A stretch of 64,000 bases of DNA from Amblyomma americanum (GCF_052857255.1 NC_135504.1:147028121-147092120); one strand, 5' to 3'; shown: positions 49,110 to 63,500, counted from the first letter of the stretch. Program-made: numbers and translations. The notes: generated from the letters alone by a model not told the origin.

Positions 49110-52100
49110 TTGGTCTAAAACAGCTTGTTTCGTTGTGTTAATCAAGAATACATGCTTTTCGCGCAGTTATAAGAGAAAAAGTTTTGACGCGTTTCACAGG
49201 GACACTTGTAAAACCGATGTGTTCAGATTTAGCTCGCTTCGGTCTAAAACAGCTTGTTTCGTTGTATTAAGCACGAATACATGCTTTTCGCGCAGTTATA
49301 AGAGAAAAAGTTTTGACGCGTATCACATGGACACTTGTAAAACCGATGTGTTCAGATCTAGCTCGTTTTGGTCTAAAACAGCTTGCTTCGTTGTATTAAG
49401 CACGAATACATGCTTTTCGCGCAGTTATAAGAGAAAAAGTTTTGACGCGTATAACATGAACACTTGTAAAACCGATGTGTTCAGATCTAGCTCGTTTTGG
49501 TCTAAAACAGCTTGTTTCGTTGTATTAATCAAGAATACATGCTTTACGCGCAGTTATAAGAGAAAAAGTTTTGACGCGTTTCACAGGGACACTTGTAAAA
49601 CCGATGTGTTCAGATTTAGCTCGCTTCGGTCTAAAACAACTTGTTTCGTTGTATTAAGCACGAATACATGCTTTTCGCGCAGTTATAAGAGAAAAGTTTT
49701 GACGCTTATCACGTGGATACTTGTAAAACCGATGTGTTTAGATATAGCTCATTTTGGTATAAAACCGCTTGTTTCGTTGTTTTAAGCAAGAATACGTGCT
49801 TTTCGCGTAGTTATAGAAGAAAAAGTTTTGACGCGTATTGGACTTGTAAAACCGATGTGTTCAGATTTAGCTCATCTCGGTCTAAAACAGCTTGTTTCGT
49901 TGTATTAAGCAAGAATACATGCTTTTCGCGCAGTTATAAGAGAAAAAGTTTTGACGCGTATCAGAGGAAGACTTGTAAAACCGATGTGTTGTGATTTAGC
50001 TCGTTTCGGTCTAAAAGAGCTTGTTTCGTTGTATTAAGCACGAATACATGCTTTTCGCGCAGTTATAAGAGAAAAAGTTTTGACGCGTATCACATGGACA
50101 CTTGTAAAACCGATGTGTTCAGATCTAGCTCGTTTTGGTCTAAAACAGCATGTTTCGTTGTATTAAGCAAGAATACATGCTTTTCGCCCAGTTATAAGAG
50201 AAAAAGTTTTGACGCTTATCACACGGATACTTGTAAAACCGATGTGTTTAGATATAGCTCCTTTTGGTATAAAACCGCTTGTTTCGTTGTTTTAAGCAAG
50301 AATACGTGCTTTTCGCGTAGCTATAGAAGAAAAAGTTTTGACGCGTATTGGACTTGTATAACCGATGTGTTCAGATTTAGCTCATCTTGGTCTAAAACAG
50401 CTTGTTTCGTTGTATTAAGCACGAATACATGCTTTTCGCGCAGTTATAAGAGGAAAAGTTTTGACGCGTATCACATGGACACTTGTAAAACCGATGTGTT
50501 CAGATCTAGCTCGTTTTGGTCTAAAACAGCTTGTTTCGTTGTATAAGCAAGAATACATGCTTTTCGCCCAGTTATAAGAGAAAAAGTTTTGACGCGTTTC
50601 ACAGGGACACTTGTAAAACCGATGTGTTCAGATTTAGCTCATCTCGGTCTAAAACAGCTTGTTTCGTTGTATTAAGCACGAATACATGCTTTTCGCGCAG
50701 TTATAAGGGGAAAAGTTTTGACGCGTATCACATGGACACTTGTAAAACCGATGTGTTCAGATCTAGCTCGTTTTGGTCTAAAACAGCTTGTTTCGTTGTA
50801 CTAAGCAAGAATACATGCTTTTCGCGCAGTTATAAGAGAAAAAGTTTTGACGCGTTTCACAGGGACACTTGTAAAACCGATGTGTTCAGATTTAGCTCGT
50901 TTCGGTCTTAAACAACTTGTTTCGTTGTGTTAAGCACGAATACATGCTTTTAGCCCAGTTATAAGAGAAAAAGTTTTGACGCGTATCAGAGGAACACTTG
51001 TAAAACCGATGTGTTGTGACTTAGCTCATCTCGGTCTAAAACAGCTTGTTTCGTTGTATTAAGCACGAATACATGCTTTTCGCGTAGTTATAGAAGAAAA
51101 AGTTTTGACGCGTATTGGACTTGTAAAACAGATGTGTTCAGATTTAGCTCATCTTGGTCTAAAACAGCTTGTTTCGTTGTATTAAGCACGAATACATGCT
51201 TTTCGCGCAGTTATAAGAGGAAAAGCTTTGACGCGTATCACATGGACACTTGTAAAACCGATGTGTTCAGATCTAGCTCGTTTTGGTCTAAAACCGCTTG
51301 TTTCGTTGTATAAGCAAGAATACATGCTTTTCGCCCAGTTATAAGAGAAAAAGTTTTGACGCGTTTCACAGGGACACTTGTAAAACCGATGTGTTCAGAT
51401 TTAGCTCATCTCGGTCTAAAACAGCTTGTTTCGTTGTATTAAGCACGAATACATGCTTTTCGCGCAGTTATAAGAGGAAAAGTTTTGACGCGTATCACAT
51501 GGACACTTGTAAAACCGATCTGTTCAGATCTAGCTCGTTTTGTTCTAAAACAGCTTGTTTCGTTGTATTAAGCAAGAATACATGCTTTTCGCGCAGTTAT
51601 AAGAGAAAAAGTTTTGACGCGTTTCACAGGGACACTTGTAAAACCGATGTGTTCAGATTTAGCTCGTTTCGGTCTAAAACAACTTGTTTCGTTGTATTAA
51701 GCACGAATACATGCTTTTAGCCCAGTTATAAGAGAAAAAGTTTGGACGCGTATCAGAGGAACACTTGTAAAACCGATGTGTTGTGATTTAGCTCATCTCG
51801 GTTTAAAACAGCTTGTTTCGTTGTATTAAGCACGAATACATGCTTTTCGCGCAGTTATAAGAGAAAAAGTTTTGACGCGTATCACATGGACACTTGTAAC
51901 ACCAATGTGTTCAGATCTAGCTCGTTTTGGTCTAAAACAGCTTGTTTCGTTGTGTTAATCAAGAATACATGCTTTTCGCGCAGTTATAAGAGAAAAAGTT
52001 TTGACGCGTTTCACAGGGACACTTGTAAAACCGATGTGTTCAGATTTAGCTCGCTTCGGTCTAAAACAGCTTGTTTCGTTGTATTAAGCACGAATACATG

Positions 52101-55100
52101 CTTTTCGCGCAGTTATAAGAGAAAAAGTTTTGACGCGTATCACATGGACACTTGTAAAACCGATGTGTTCAGATCTAGCTCGTTTTGGTCTAAAACAGCT
52201 TGCTTCGTTGTATTAAGCACGAATACATGCTTTTCGCGCAGTTATAAGAGAAAAAGTTTTGACGCGTATAACATGAACACTTGTAAAACCGATGTGTTCA
52301 GATCTAGCTCGTTTTGGTCTAAAACAGCTTGTTTCGTTGTATTAATCAAGAATACATGCTTTACGCGCAGTTATAAGAGAAAAAGTTTTGACGCGTTTCA
52401 CAGGGACACTTGTAAAACCGATGTGTTCAGATTTAGCTCGCTTCGGTCTAAAACAACTTGTTTCGTTGTATTAAGCACGAATACATGCTTTTCGCGCAGT
52501 TATAAGAGAAAAAGTTTTGACGCGTATCAGAGGAAGACTTGTAAAACCGATGTGTTGTGATTTAGCTCGTTTCGGTCTAAAACAGCTTGTTTCGTTGTAT
52601 TAAGCACGAATACATGCTTTTCGCGCAGTTATAAGAGAAAAAGTTTTGACGCGTATCACATGGACACTTGTAAAACCGATGTGTTCAGATCTAGCTCGTT
52701 TTGGTCTAAAACAGCATGTTTCGTTGTATTAAGCAAGAATACATGCTTTTCGCCCAGTTATAAGAGAAAAAGTTTTGACGCTTATCACATGGATACTTGT
52801 AAAACCGATGTGTTTAGATATAGCTCCTTTTGGTATAAAACCGCTTGTTTCGTTGTTTTAAGCAAGAATACGTGCTTTTCGCGTAGCTATAGAAGAAAAA
52901 GTTTTGACGCGTATTGGACTTGTATAACCGATGTGTTCAAATTTAGCTCATCTTGGTCTAAAACAGCTTGTTTCGTTGTATTAAGCACGAATACATGCTT
53001 TTCGCGCAGTTAGAGGAAAAGTTTTGACGCGTATCACATGGACACTTGTAAAACCGATGTGTTCAGATCTAGCTCGTTTTGGTCTAAAACAGCTTGTTTC
53101 GTTGTATAAGCAAGAATACATGCTTTTCGCCCAGTTATAAGAGAAAAAGTTTTGACGCGTTTCACAGGGACACTTGTAAAACCGATGTGTTCAGATTTAG
53201 CTCATCTCGGTCTAAAACAGCTTGTTTCGTTGTATTAAGCACGAATACATGCTTTTCGCGCAGTTATAAGAGGAAAAGTTTTGACGCGTATCACATGGAC
53301 ACTTGTAAAACCGATGTGTTCAGATCTAGCTCGTTTTGGTCTAAAACAGCTTGTTTCGTTGTACTAAGCAAGAATACATGCTTTTCGCGCAGTTATAAGA
53401 GAAAAAGTTTTGACGCGTTTCACAGGGACACTTGTAAAACCGATGTGTTCAGATTTAGCTCGTTTCGGTCTAAAACAACTTGTTTCGTTGTATTAAGCAC
53501 GAATACATGCTTTTAGCCCAGTTATAAGAGAAAAAGTTTTGACGCGTATCAGAGGAACACTTGTAAAACCGATGTGTTGTGATTTAGCTCATCTCGGTCT
53601 AAAACAGCTTGTTTCGTTGTATTAAGCACGAATACATGCTTTTCGCGTAGTTATAGAAGAAAAAGTTTTGACGCGTATTGGACTTGTAAAACAGATGTGT
53701 TCAGATTTAGCTCATCTTGGTCTAAAACAGCTTGTTTCGTTGTATTAAGCACGAATACATGCTTTTCGCGCAGTTATAAGAGGAAAAGTTTTGACGCGTA
53801 TCACATGGACACTTGTAAAACCGATGTGTTCAGATCTAGCTCGTTTTGGTCTAAAACAGCTTGTTTCGTTGTATTAAGCAAGAATACATGCTTTTCGCGC
53901 AGTTATGAGAGAAAAAGTTTTGACGCGTTTCACAGGGACACTTGTAAAACCGATGTGTTCAGATTTAGCTCGTTTCGGTCTAAAACAACTTGTTTCGTTG
54001 TATTAAGCACGAATACATGCTTTTAGCCCAGTTATACGAGAAAAAGTTTTGACGCGTATCAGAGGAACACTTGTAAAACCGATGTGTTGTGATTTAGCTC
54101 ATCTCGGTCTAAAACAGCTTGTTTCGTTGTATTAAGCACGAATACATGCTTTTCGCGCAGTTATAAGAGAAAAAGTTTTGACGCGTATCACATGGACACT
54201 TGTAAAACCGATGTGTTCAGATCTAGCTCGTTTTGGTCTAAAACAGCTTGTTTCGTTGTATTAATCAAGAATACATGCTTTTCGCGCAGTTATAAGAGAA
54301 AAAGTTTTGACGCGTTTCACAGGGACACTTGTAAAACCGATGTGTTCAGATTTAGCTCGCTTCGGTCTAAAACAGCTTGTTTCGTTGTATTAAGCACGAA
54401 TACATGCTTTTCGCGCAGTTATAAGAGAAAAAGTTTTGACGCGTATCACATGGACACTTGTAAAACCGATGTGTTCAGATCTAGCTCGTTTTGGTCTAAA
54501 ACAGCTTGCTTCGTTGTATTAAGCACGAATACATGCTTTTCGCGCAGTTATAAGAGAAAAAGTTTTGACGCGTATCAGAGGAACACTTGTAAAACCGATG
54601 TGTTGTGATTTAGCTCATCTCGGTCTAAAACAGCTTGCTTCGTTGTATTAAGCAAGAATACATGCTTTTCGCGCAGTTATAAGGGAAAAAGTTTTGACGC
54701 GTATAACATGGACACTTGTAAAACCGATGTGTTCAGATCTAGCTCGTTTTGGTCTAAAACAGCTTGTTTCGTTGTACTAAGCAAGAATACATGCTTTTCG
54801 CGCAGTTATAAGAGAAAAAGTTTTGACGCGTTTCACAGGGACACTTGTAAAACCGATGTGTTCAGATTTAGCTCGTTTCGGTCTAAAACAACTTGTTTCG
54901 TTGTATTAAGCACGAATACATGCTTTTAGCCCAGTTATAAGAGAAAAAGTTTTGACGCGTATCAGAGGAACACTTGTAAAACCGATGTGTTGTGATTTAG
55001 CTCATCTCGGTCTAAAACAGCTTGTTTCGTTGTATTAAGCACGAATACATGCTTTTCGCGTAGTTATAGAAGAAAAAGTTTTGACGCGTATTGGACTTGT

Positions 55101-55258
55101 AAAACAGATGTGTTCAGATTTAGCTCATCTTGGTCTAAAACAGCTTGTTTCGTTGTATTAAGCACGAATACATGCTTTTCGCGCAGTTATAAGAGGAAAA
55201 GTTTTGACGCGTATCACATGGACACTTGTAAAACCGATGTGTTCAGATCTAGCTCGTT
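49110..55258 (+). repeat. 48-monomer tandem duplication, unit 2 (about 6,150 bp)
   Basis: Same order as the unit starting near 42,958. It has since diverged by a 3-base loss (CAGTTAGAGGAAAAG near 53,010), one additional monomer near 53,290-53,420 and one missing monomer near 54,540. Private substitutions include CCGATCTGTTCAG near 51,517, TTTTGTTCTAAAAC near 51,539, AAAAGCTTTGACG near 51,223 and TTCAAATTTAGC near 52,936. The alignment to unit 1 ends near 55,232-55,284. Confidence 0.9.
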
Positions 55259-55315
55259 TTGGTCTAAAACAGCTTGTTTCGTTGTATTAAGCACGAATAC
55301 ATGCTTTTCGCGCAG

Positions 55316-56469
55316 TTATAAGAGGAAAAGTTTTGACGCGTATCACATGGACACTTGTAAAACCGATGTGTTCAGATCTAGCTCGTTTTGGTCTAAAACA
55401 GCTTGTTTCGTTGTATTAAGCAAGAATACATGCTTTTCGCGCAGTTATGAGAGAAAAAGTTTTGACGCGTTTCACAGGGACACTTGTAAAACCGATGTGT
55501 TCAGATTTAGCTCGTTTCGGTCTAAAACAACTTGTTTCGTTGTATTAAGCACGAATACATGCTTTTAGCCCAGTTATACGAGAAAAAGTTTTGACGCGTA
55601 TCAGAGGAACACTTGTAAAACCGATGTGTTGTGATTTAGCTCATCTCGGTTTAAAACAGCTTGTTTCGTTGTATTAAGCACGAATACATGCTTTTCGCGC
55701 AGTTATAAGAGAAAAAGTTTTGACGCGTATCACATGGACACTTGTAACACCGATGTGTTCAGATCTAGCTCGTTTTGGTCTAAAACAGCTTGTTTCGTTG
55801 TATTAATCAAGAATACATGCTTTTCGCGCAGTTATAAGAGAAAAAGTTTTGACGCGTTTCACAGGGACACTTGTAAAACCGATGTGTTCAGATTTAGCTC
55901 GCTTCGGTCTAAAACAGCTTGTTTCGTTGTATTAAGCACGAATACATGCTTTTCGCGCAGTTATAAGAGAAAAAGTTTTGACGCGTATCACATGGACACT
56001 TGTAAAACCGATGTGTTCAGATCTAGCTCGTTTTGGTCTAAAACAGCTTGCTTCGTTGTATTAAGCACGAATACATGCTTTTCGCGCAGTTATAAGAGAA
56101 AAAGTTTTGACGCGTATAACATGAACACTTGTAAAACCGATGTGTTCAGATCTAGCTCGTTTTGGTCTAAAACAGCTTGTTTCGTTGTATTAATCAAGAA
56201 TACATGCTTTTCGCGCAGTTATAAGAGAAAGGTTTTGACGCTTATCACGTGGATACTTGTAAAACCGATGTGTTTAGATATAGCTCATTTTGGTATAAAA
56301 CCGCTTGTTTCGTTGTTTTAAGCAAGAATACGTGCTTTTCGCGTAGTTATAGAAGAAAAAGTTTTGACGCGTATTGGACTTGTAAAACCGATGTGTTCAG
56401 ATTTAGCTCATCTCGGTCTAAAACAGCTTGTTTCGTTGTATTAAGCAAGAATACATGCTTTTCACGCAG
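55316..56469 (+). repeat. Nine-monomer tandem duplication, unit 1 (1,154 bp)
   Basis: Nine monomers: 9 x 129 = 1,161, minus one 123-bp monomer (-6) and one GAGAAAGGTTTTG monomer (-1), giving 1,154. Both units carry GAGAAAGGTTTTGACGC (near 56,225 and 57,379) and TTTTCACGCAG (near 56,460 and 57,614). The junction between units is confined to about 56,465-56,476, the sharpest breakpoint in the window. Confidence 0.9.
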
Positions 56470-57623
56470 TTATAAGAGGAAAAGTTTTGACGCGTATCAC
56501 ATGGACACTTGTAAAACCGATGTGTTCAGATCTAGCTCGTTTTGGTCTAAAACAGCTTGTTTCGTTGTATTAAGCAAGAATACATGCTTTTCGCGCAGTT
56601 ATGAGAGAAAAAGTTTTGACGCGTTTCACAGGGACACTTGTAAAACCGATGTGTTCAGATTTAGCTCGTTTCGGTCTAAAACAACTTGTTTCGTTGTATT
56701 AAGCACGAATACATGCTTTTAGCCCAGTTATACGAGAAAAAGTTTTGACGCGTATCAGAGGAACACTTGTAAAACCGATGTGTTGTGATTTAGCTCATCT
56801 CGGTTTAAAACAGCTTGTTTCGTTGTATTAAGCACGAATACATGCTTTTCGCGCAGTTATAAGAGAAAAAGTTTTGACGCGTATCACATGGACACTTGTA
56901 ACACCGATGTGTTCAGATCTAGCTCGTTTTGGTCTAAAACAGCTTGTTTCGTTGTATTAATCAAGAATACATGCTTTTCGCGCAGTTATAAGAGAAAAAG
57001 TTTTGACGCGTTTCACAGGGACACTTGTAAAACCGATGTGTTCAGATTTAGCTCGCTTCGGTCTAAAACAGCTTGTTTCGTTGTATTAAGCACGAATACA
57101 TGCTTTTCGCGCAGTTATAAGAGAAAAAGTTTTGACGCGTATCACATGGACACTTGTAAAACCGATGTGTTCAGATCTAGCTCGTTTTGGTCTAAAACAG
57201 CTTGCTTCGTTGTATTAAGCACGAATACATGCTTTTCGCGCAGTTATAAGAGAAAAAGTTTTGACGCGTATAACATGAACACTTGTAAAACCGATGTGTT
57301 CAGATCTAGCTCGTTTTGGTCTAAAACAGCTTGTTTCGTTGTATTAATCAAGAATACATGCTTTTCGCGCAGTTATAAGAGAAAGGTTTTGACGCTTATC
57401 ACGTGGATACTTGTAAAACCGATGTGTTTAGATATAGCTCATTTTGGTATAAAACCGCTTGTTTCGTTGTTTTAAGCAAGAATACGTGCTTTTCGCGTAG
57501 TTATAGAAGAAAAAGTTTTGACGCGTATTGGACTTGTAAAACCGATGTGTTCAGATTTAGCTCATCTCGGTCTAAAACAGCTTGTTTCGTTGTATTAAGC
57601 AAGAATACATGCTTTTCACGCAG
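56470..57623 (+). repeat. Nine-monomer tandem duplication, unit 2 (1,154 bp)
   Basis: Second copy of the unit starting near 55,316. Over the whole length I see no difference from unit 1, which suggests a very recent duplication (or an assembly duplication). It ends where GAGGAAAAG of unit 1 is replaced by GAGAAAAAG near 57,630. Confidence 0.9.
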
Positions 57624-58664
57624 TTATAAGAGAAAAAGTTTTGACGCGTATCAGAGGAAGACTTGTAAAACCGATGTGTTGTGATTTAGCTCGTTTCGGT
57701 CTAAAACAGCTTGTTTCGTTGTATTAAGCACGAATACATGCTTTTCGCGCAGTTATAAGAGAAAAAGTTTTGACGCGTATCACATGGACATTTGTAAAAC
57801 CGATGTGTTCAGATCTAGCTCGTTTTGGTCTAAAACAGCATGTTTCGTTGTATTAAGCAAGAATACATGCTTTTCGCGCAGTTATAAGAGAAAAAGTTTT
57901 GACGCGTTTCACAGGGACACTTGTAAAACCGATGTGTTCAGATTTAGCTCATCTCGGTCTAAAACAGCTAGTTTCGTTGTATTAAGCATGAATACATGCT
58001 TTTCGAGCAGTTATAAGAGAAAAAGTTTTGACGCGTATCACGTGGATACTTGTAAAACCGATGTGTTTAGATATAGCTCGTTTTGGTATAAAACAGCTTG
58101 TTTCGTTGTTTTAAGCACGAATACATGCTTTTCGCGCAGTTATAAGAGAAAAAAGTTTTGACGCGTATCACATGGACACATTTAAAACCGATGTGTTCAG
58201 ATTTAGCTCGTTTCGGTCTAAAACAACTTGTTTCGTTGTATTAAGCACGAATACGTGCTTTTCTCGTAGTTATAGAAGAAAAAGTTTTGACGCGTATTGG
58301 ACTTGTAAAACCGATGTGTTCAGATTTAGCTCATCTCGGTCTCAAACAGCTTGACTCGTTGTATTAAGCACGAATACATGCTTTTCGCGCAGTTATAAGA
58401 GAAAAAGTTTTGACGCGTATCAGAGGAAGACTTGTAAAACCGATGTGTTGTGATTTTGCTCGTTTCGGTCTAAAACAGCTTGTTTCGTTGTATTAAGCAC
58501 GAATACATGCTTTTCGCGCAGTTATAAGAGAAAAAGTTTTGACGCGTATAACGGACACTTGTAAAACCGATGTGTTCAGATCTAGCTCGTTTTAGTATAA
58601 AACAGATTGTTTCGTTGTATTAAGCAAGAATACATGCTTTTCGCGCAGTTATAAGAGAAAAAGT
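57624..58664 (+). repeat. Block C, copy at 57.6 kb
   Basis: Carries all block C marks (GAGCAG near 58,006, the 130-bp monomer near 58,150, CTCGTAG near 58,262, GGTCTCAAACAGC near 58,339, TTTTAGTATAAAACAG near 58,591). Private changes are GGACATTTGTAAAAC near 57,786, AAGCATGAATAC near 57,984, CTTGACTCG near 58,351, GATTTTGCTCG near 58,452 and a 2-base loss in ATAACGGACAC near 58,549. It runs directly into block D, as the damaged C near 15,060 also does. Confidence 0.86.
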
Positions 58665-60583
58665 TTTGACGCGTATCACATGGACACTTGTAAAACCGAT
58701 GTGTTCAGATTTAGCTCGTTTCGGTCTAAAACAACTTGTTTCGTTGTATTAAGCACGAATACATGCTTTTAGCGCAGTTAGAAGGGAAAAAGTTTTGACG
58801 CGTATCACATGGACACTTGTAAAACCGATGTGTTCAGATCTAGCTCGTTTTGGTCTAAAACAGCTTGTGTTGTTGTATTAAGCACGAATACATGCTGTTC
58901 GCGCAGTTATAAGAGAAAAAGTTTTGACGCGTATCACAGGGACACTTGTAAAACCGATGTGTTCAGATTTAGCTCATCTCGGTCTAAAACAGCTAGTTTC
59001 GTTATATTAAGCACGAATACATGCTTTTCCGCAGTTATAAGAGAAAAAGTTTTGACGCGTATCAGAGGAACACTTGTAAAACCGATGTGTTGTGATTTAG
59101 ATCGTTTCGGTCTAAAACAGCTTGTTTCTTTGTATTAAGCACGAATACATGCTTTTCGCGCAGTTATAAGAGAAAAAGTTTTGACGTGTGCCACAGGGAC
59201 ACTTGTAAAACCGGTGTTTAGATTTTCCTCGTTTCGGACTAAAACAGCTTGCTTCGTTGTATTAAGCACGAATACATGCTTTTCGCGCAGTTATAAGAGA
59301 AAAAGTTTTGACTCGTATAACATGGACACTTGTAAAACCGATGTGTTCAGATCTAGCTCGTTTTGGTCAAAAACAGCTTGTTTCGTTGTAATAAGCACGA
59401 ATACATGGTTTTCGCGCAGTTATAAGAGAAAAAGTTTTGACGCGTATCAGAGGAACACTTGTAAAACCGATGTGTTGTGATTTAGCTCATCTCGGTCTAA
59501 AACACCTTGTTTCGTTGTATTAAGCACGAATACATGCTTTTCGCGCTGTTATAAGAGAAAAAGTTTTGACGCGTATCACATGGACACTTGTAAAACCGAT
59601 GTGTTCAGATCTAGCTCGTTTTGGTCTAAAACAGCTTGTTTCGTTGTATTAATCAAGAATACATGCTTTTCGCGCAGTTATAAGAGAAAAAGTTTTGACG
59701 CGTTTCACAGGGACACTTGTAAAACGGATGTGTTCAGATTTAGTTCGCTTCGGTCTAAAACAACTTGTTTCGTTGTATTAAGCACGAATACATGCTTTTC
59801 GCGCAGTTATAAGAGAAAAAGATTTGACGCGTATCACATGGACACTTGTAAAACCGATGTGTTCAGATCTAGCTCGTTTTGGTCTAAAACAGCTTGTTTC
59901 GTTGTATTAAGCAAGAATACATGCTTTTCGCGCAGTTATAAGAGAAAAAGTTTTGACGCGTTTCACAGGGACACTTGTAAAACCGATGTGTTCAGATTTA
60001 GCTCGTTTCGGTCTAAAACAACTTGTTTCGTTGTATTAAGCACGAATACATGCTTTTAGCCCAGTTATAAGAGAAAAAGTTTTGACGCTTATCACATGGA
60101 CACTTGTAAAACCGATGTGTCTAAAACAGCTAGTTCGTTGTATTAAGCACGAATACATGCTGTTCGCGCAGTTATAAGAGAAAAAGTTTTAACGCGTGTC
60201 ACAGGGACACTTGTAAAACCGATGTGTTCAGATATAGCTCGTTTTGGTATAAAACAGCTTGTTTCGTTGTTTTAAGCACGAATACATGCTTTTCGCGCAG
60301 TTATAAGAGAAAAAAGTTTTGACGCGTATCACATGTACACATTTAAAACCGATGTGTTCAGATTTAGCTCGTTTCGGTCTAAAACAACTTGTTTCGTTGT
60401 ATTAAGCACGAATACGTGCTTTTCGCGCAGTTATAAGAGAAAAAGTTTTGACGCGTATCACGTGGATACTTGTAAAACCGATGTGTTTAGATATAGCTTG
60501 TTTCGGTCTAAAACAGCTTGTTTCGTTGTATTAAGCAAGAATACATGCTTTTCGCGCAGTTATAAGAGAAAAAGTTTTGACGC
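58665..60583 (+). repeat. Block D, second copy
   Basis: Same as 15,590-17,508 at an offset of 43,075, with the 1-base TTTTCCGCAG loss near 59,025, the GTGTGCCACAGGG monomer near 59,188 and the 108-bp monomer at 60,011. Private changes are ATACATGGTTTTCG near 59,401 and AAAAAGATTTGACG near 59,816. It is followed directly by the HOR starting junction at 60,584, exactly as in the first superrepeat. Confidence 0.88.
60011..60118 (+). repeat. 108-bp deletion monomer (paralogue in block D copy 2)
   Basis: Same 21-bp loss and same downstream CAGCTAGTTCG as at 16,936, at an offset of 43,075. Both lesions must predate the separation of the two block D copies. Confidence 0.88.
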
Positions 60584-63500
60584 GTGTCACAGGGACACTT
60601 GTTAAACCGATGTGTTCAGATTTACCTCGTTTCGGACTAAAACAGCTTGTTTCGTTGGATTAAGCACGAAAACATGCTTTTCGCGCATTTATAAGAGAAA
60701 AAAGTTTTGACGCGTATCACATGGACACTTGTAAAACCGATGTGTTCAGATCTAGCTCGTTTTGGTCTAAAACAGCTTGTTTCGTTGTATAAGCAAGAAT
60801 ACATGCTTTTCGCCCAGTTATAAGAGAAAAAGTTTTGACGCGTTTCACAGGGACACTTGTAAAACCGATGTGTTCAGATTTAGCTCATCTCGGTCTAAAA
60901 CAGCTTGTTTCGTTGTATTAAGCACGAATACATGCTTTTCGCGCAGTTATAAGAGGAAAAGTTTTGACGCGTATCACATGGACACTTGTAAAACCGATGT
61001 GTTCAGATCTAGTTCGTTTTGGTCTAAAACAGCTTGTTTCGTTGTACTAAGCAAGAATACATGCTTTTCGCGCAGTTATAAGAGAAAAAGTTTTGACGCG
61101 TTTCACAGGGACACTTGTAAAACCGATGTGTTCAGATTTAGCTCGTTTCGGTCTAAAACAACTTGTTTCGTTGTATTAAGCACGAATACATGCTTTTAGC
61201 CCAGTTATAAGAGAAAAAGTTTTGACGCGTATCAGAGGAACACTTGTAAAACCGATGTGTTGTGATTTAGCTCATCTCGGTCTAAAACAGCTTGTTTCGT
61301 TGTATTAAGCACGAATACATGCTTTTCGCGTAGTTATAGAAGAAAAAGTTTTGACGCGTATTGGACTTGTAAAACAGATGTGTTCAGATTTAGCTCATCT
61401 TGGTCTAAAACAGCTTGTTTCGTTGTATTAAGCACGAATACATGCTTTTCGCGCAGTTATAAGAGGAAAAGTTTTGACGCGTATCACATGGACACTTGTA
61501 AAACCGATGTGTTCAGATCTAGCTCGTTTTGGTCTAAAACAGCTTGTTTCGTTGTATTAAGCACGAATACATGCTTTTCGCGCAGTTATAAGAGGAAAAG
61601 TTTTGACGCGTATCACATGGACACTTGTAAAACCGATGTGTTCAGATCTAGCTCGTTTTGGTCTAAAACAGCTTGTTTCGTTGTATTAAGCAAGAATACA
61701 TGCTTTTCGCGCAGTTATAAGAGAAAAAGTTTTGACGCGTTTCACAGGGACACTTGTAAAACCGATGTGTTCAGATTTAGCTCGTTTCGGTCTAAAACAA
61801 CTTGTTTCGTTGTATTAAGCACGAATACATGCTTTTAGCCCAGTTATAAGAGAAAAAGTTTTGACGCGTATCAGAGGAACACTTGTAAAACCGATGTGTT
61901 GTGATTTAGCTCATCTCGGTCTAAAACAGCTTGTTTCGTTGTATTAAGCACGAATACATGCTTTTCGCGCAGTTATAAGAGAAAAAGTTTTGACGCGTAT
62001 CACATGGACACTTGTAAAACCGATGTGTTCAGATATAGCTCGTTTTGGTCTAAAACAGCTTGTTTCGTTGTATTAATCAAGAATACATGCTTTTCGCGCA
62101 GTTATAAGAGAAAAAGTTTTGACGCGTATAACATGAACACTTGTAAAACCGATGTGTTCAGATCTAGCTCGTTTTGGTCTAAAACAGCTTGTTTCGTTGT
62201 ATTAAGCACGAATACATGCTTTTCGCGCAGTTATAAGAGAAAAAGTTTTGACGCGTATCACATGGACACTTGTAAAACCGATGTGTTCAGATCTAGCTCG
62301 TTTTGGTCTAAAACAGCTTGTTTCGTTGTATTAAGCAAGAATACATGCTTTTCGCGCAGTTATAAGAGAAAAAGTTTTGACGCGTTTCACAGGGACACTT
62401 GTAAAACCGATGTGTTCAGATTTAGCTCGTTTCGGTCTAAAACAACTTGTTTCGTTGTATTAAGCACGAATACATGCTTTTAGCCCAGTTATAAGAGAAA
62501 AAGTTTTGACGCGTATCAGAGGAACACTTGTAAAACCGATGTGTTGTGATTTAGCTCATCTCGGTCTAAAACAGCTTGTTTCGTTGTTTTAAGCACGAAT
62601 ACATGCTTTTCGCGCAGTTATAAGAGAAAAAGTTTTGACGCGTATCACATGGACACTTGTAAAACCGATGTGTTCAGATATAGCTCGTTTTGGTCTAAAA
62701 CAGCTTGTTTCGTTGTATTAATCAAGAATACATGCTTTTCGCGCAGTTATAAGTGAAAAAGTTTTGACGCGTTTCACAGGGACACTTGTAAAACCGATGT
62801 GTTCAGATTTGGCTCGCTTCGGTCTAAAACAGCTTGTTTCGTTGTATTAAGCACGAATACATGCTTTTCGCGCAGTTATAAGAGAAAAAGTTTTGACGCG
62901 TATCACATGGACACTTGTAAAACAGATGTGTTCAGATCTAGCTCGTTTTGGTCTAAAACAGCTTGCTTCGTTGTATTAAGCACGAATACATGCTTTTCGC
63001 GCAGTTATAAGAGAAAAAGTTTTGACGCGTATAACATGAACACTTGTAAAACCGATGTGTTCAGATCTAGCTCGTTTTGGTCTAAAACAGCTTGTTTCGT
63101 TGTATTAAGCACGAATACATGCTTTTCGCGCAGTTATAAGAGAAAAAGTTTTGACGCGTATCAGAGGAACACTTGTAAAACCGATGTGTTGTGTGTTAGC
63201 TCATCTCGGTCTAAAACAGCTTGCTTCGTTGTATTAAGCAAGAATACATGCTTTTCGCGCAGTTATAAGAGAAAAAGTTTTGACGCGTATAACATGGACA
63301 CTTGTAAAACCGATGTGTTCAGATCTAGCTCGTTTTGGTCTAAAACAGCTTGTTTCGTTGTATTAATCAAGAATACATGCTTTACGCGCAGTTATAAGAG
63401 AAAAAGTTTTGACGCGTTTCACAGGGACACTTGTAAAACCGATGTGTTCAGATTTAGCTCGCTTCGGTCTAAAACAACTTGTTTCGTTGTATTAAGCACG

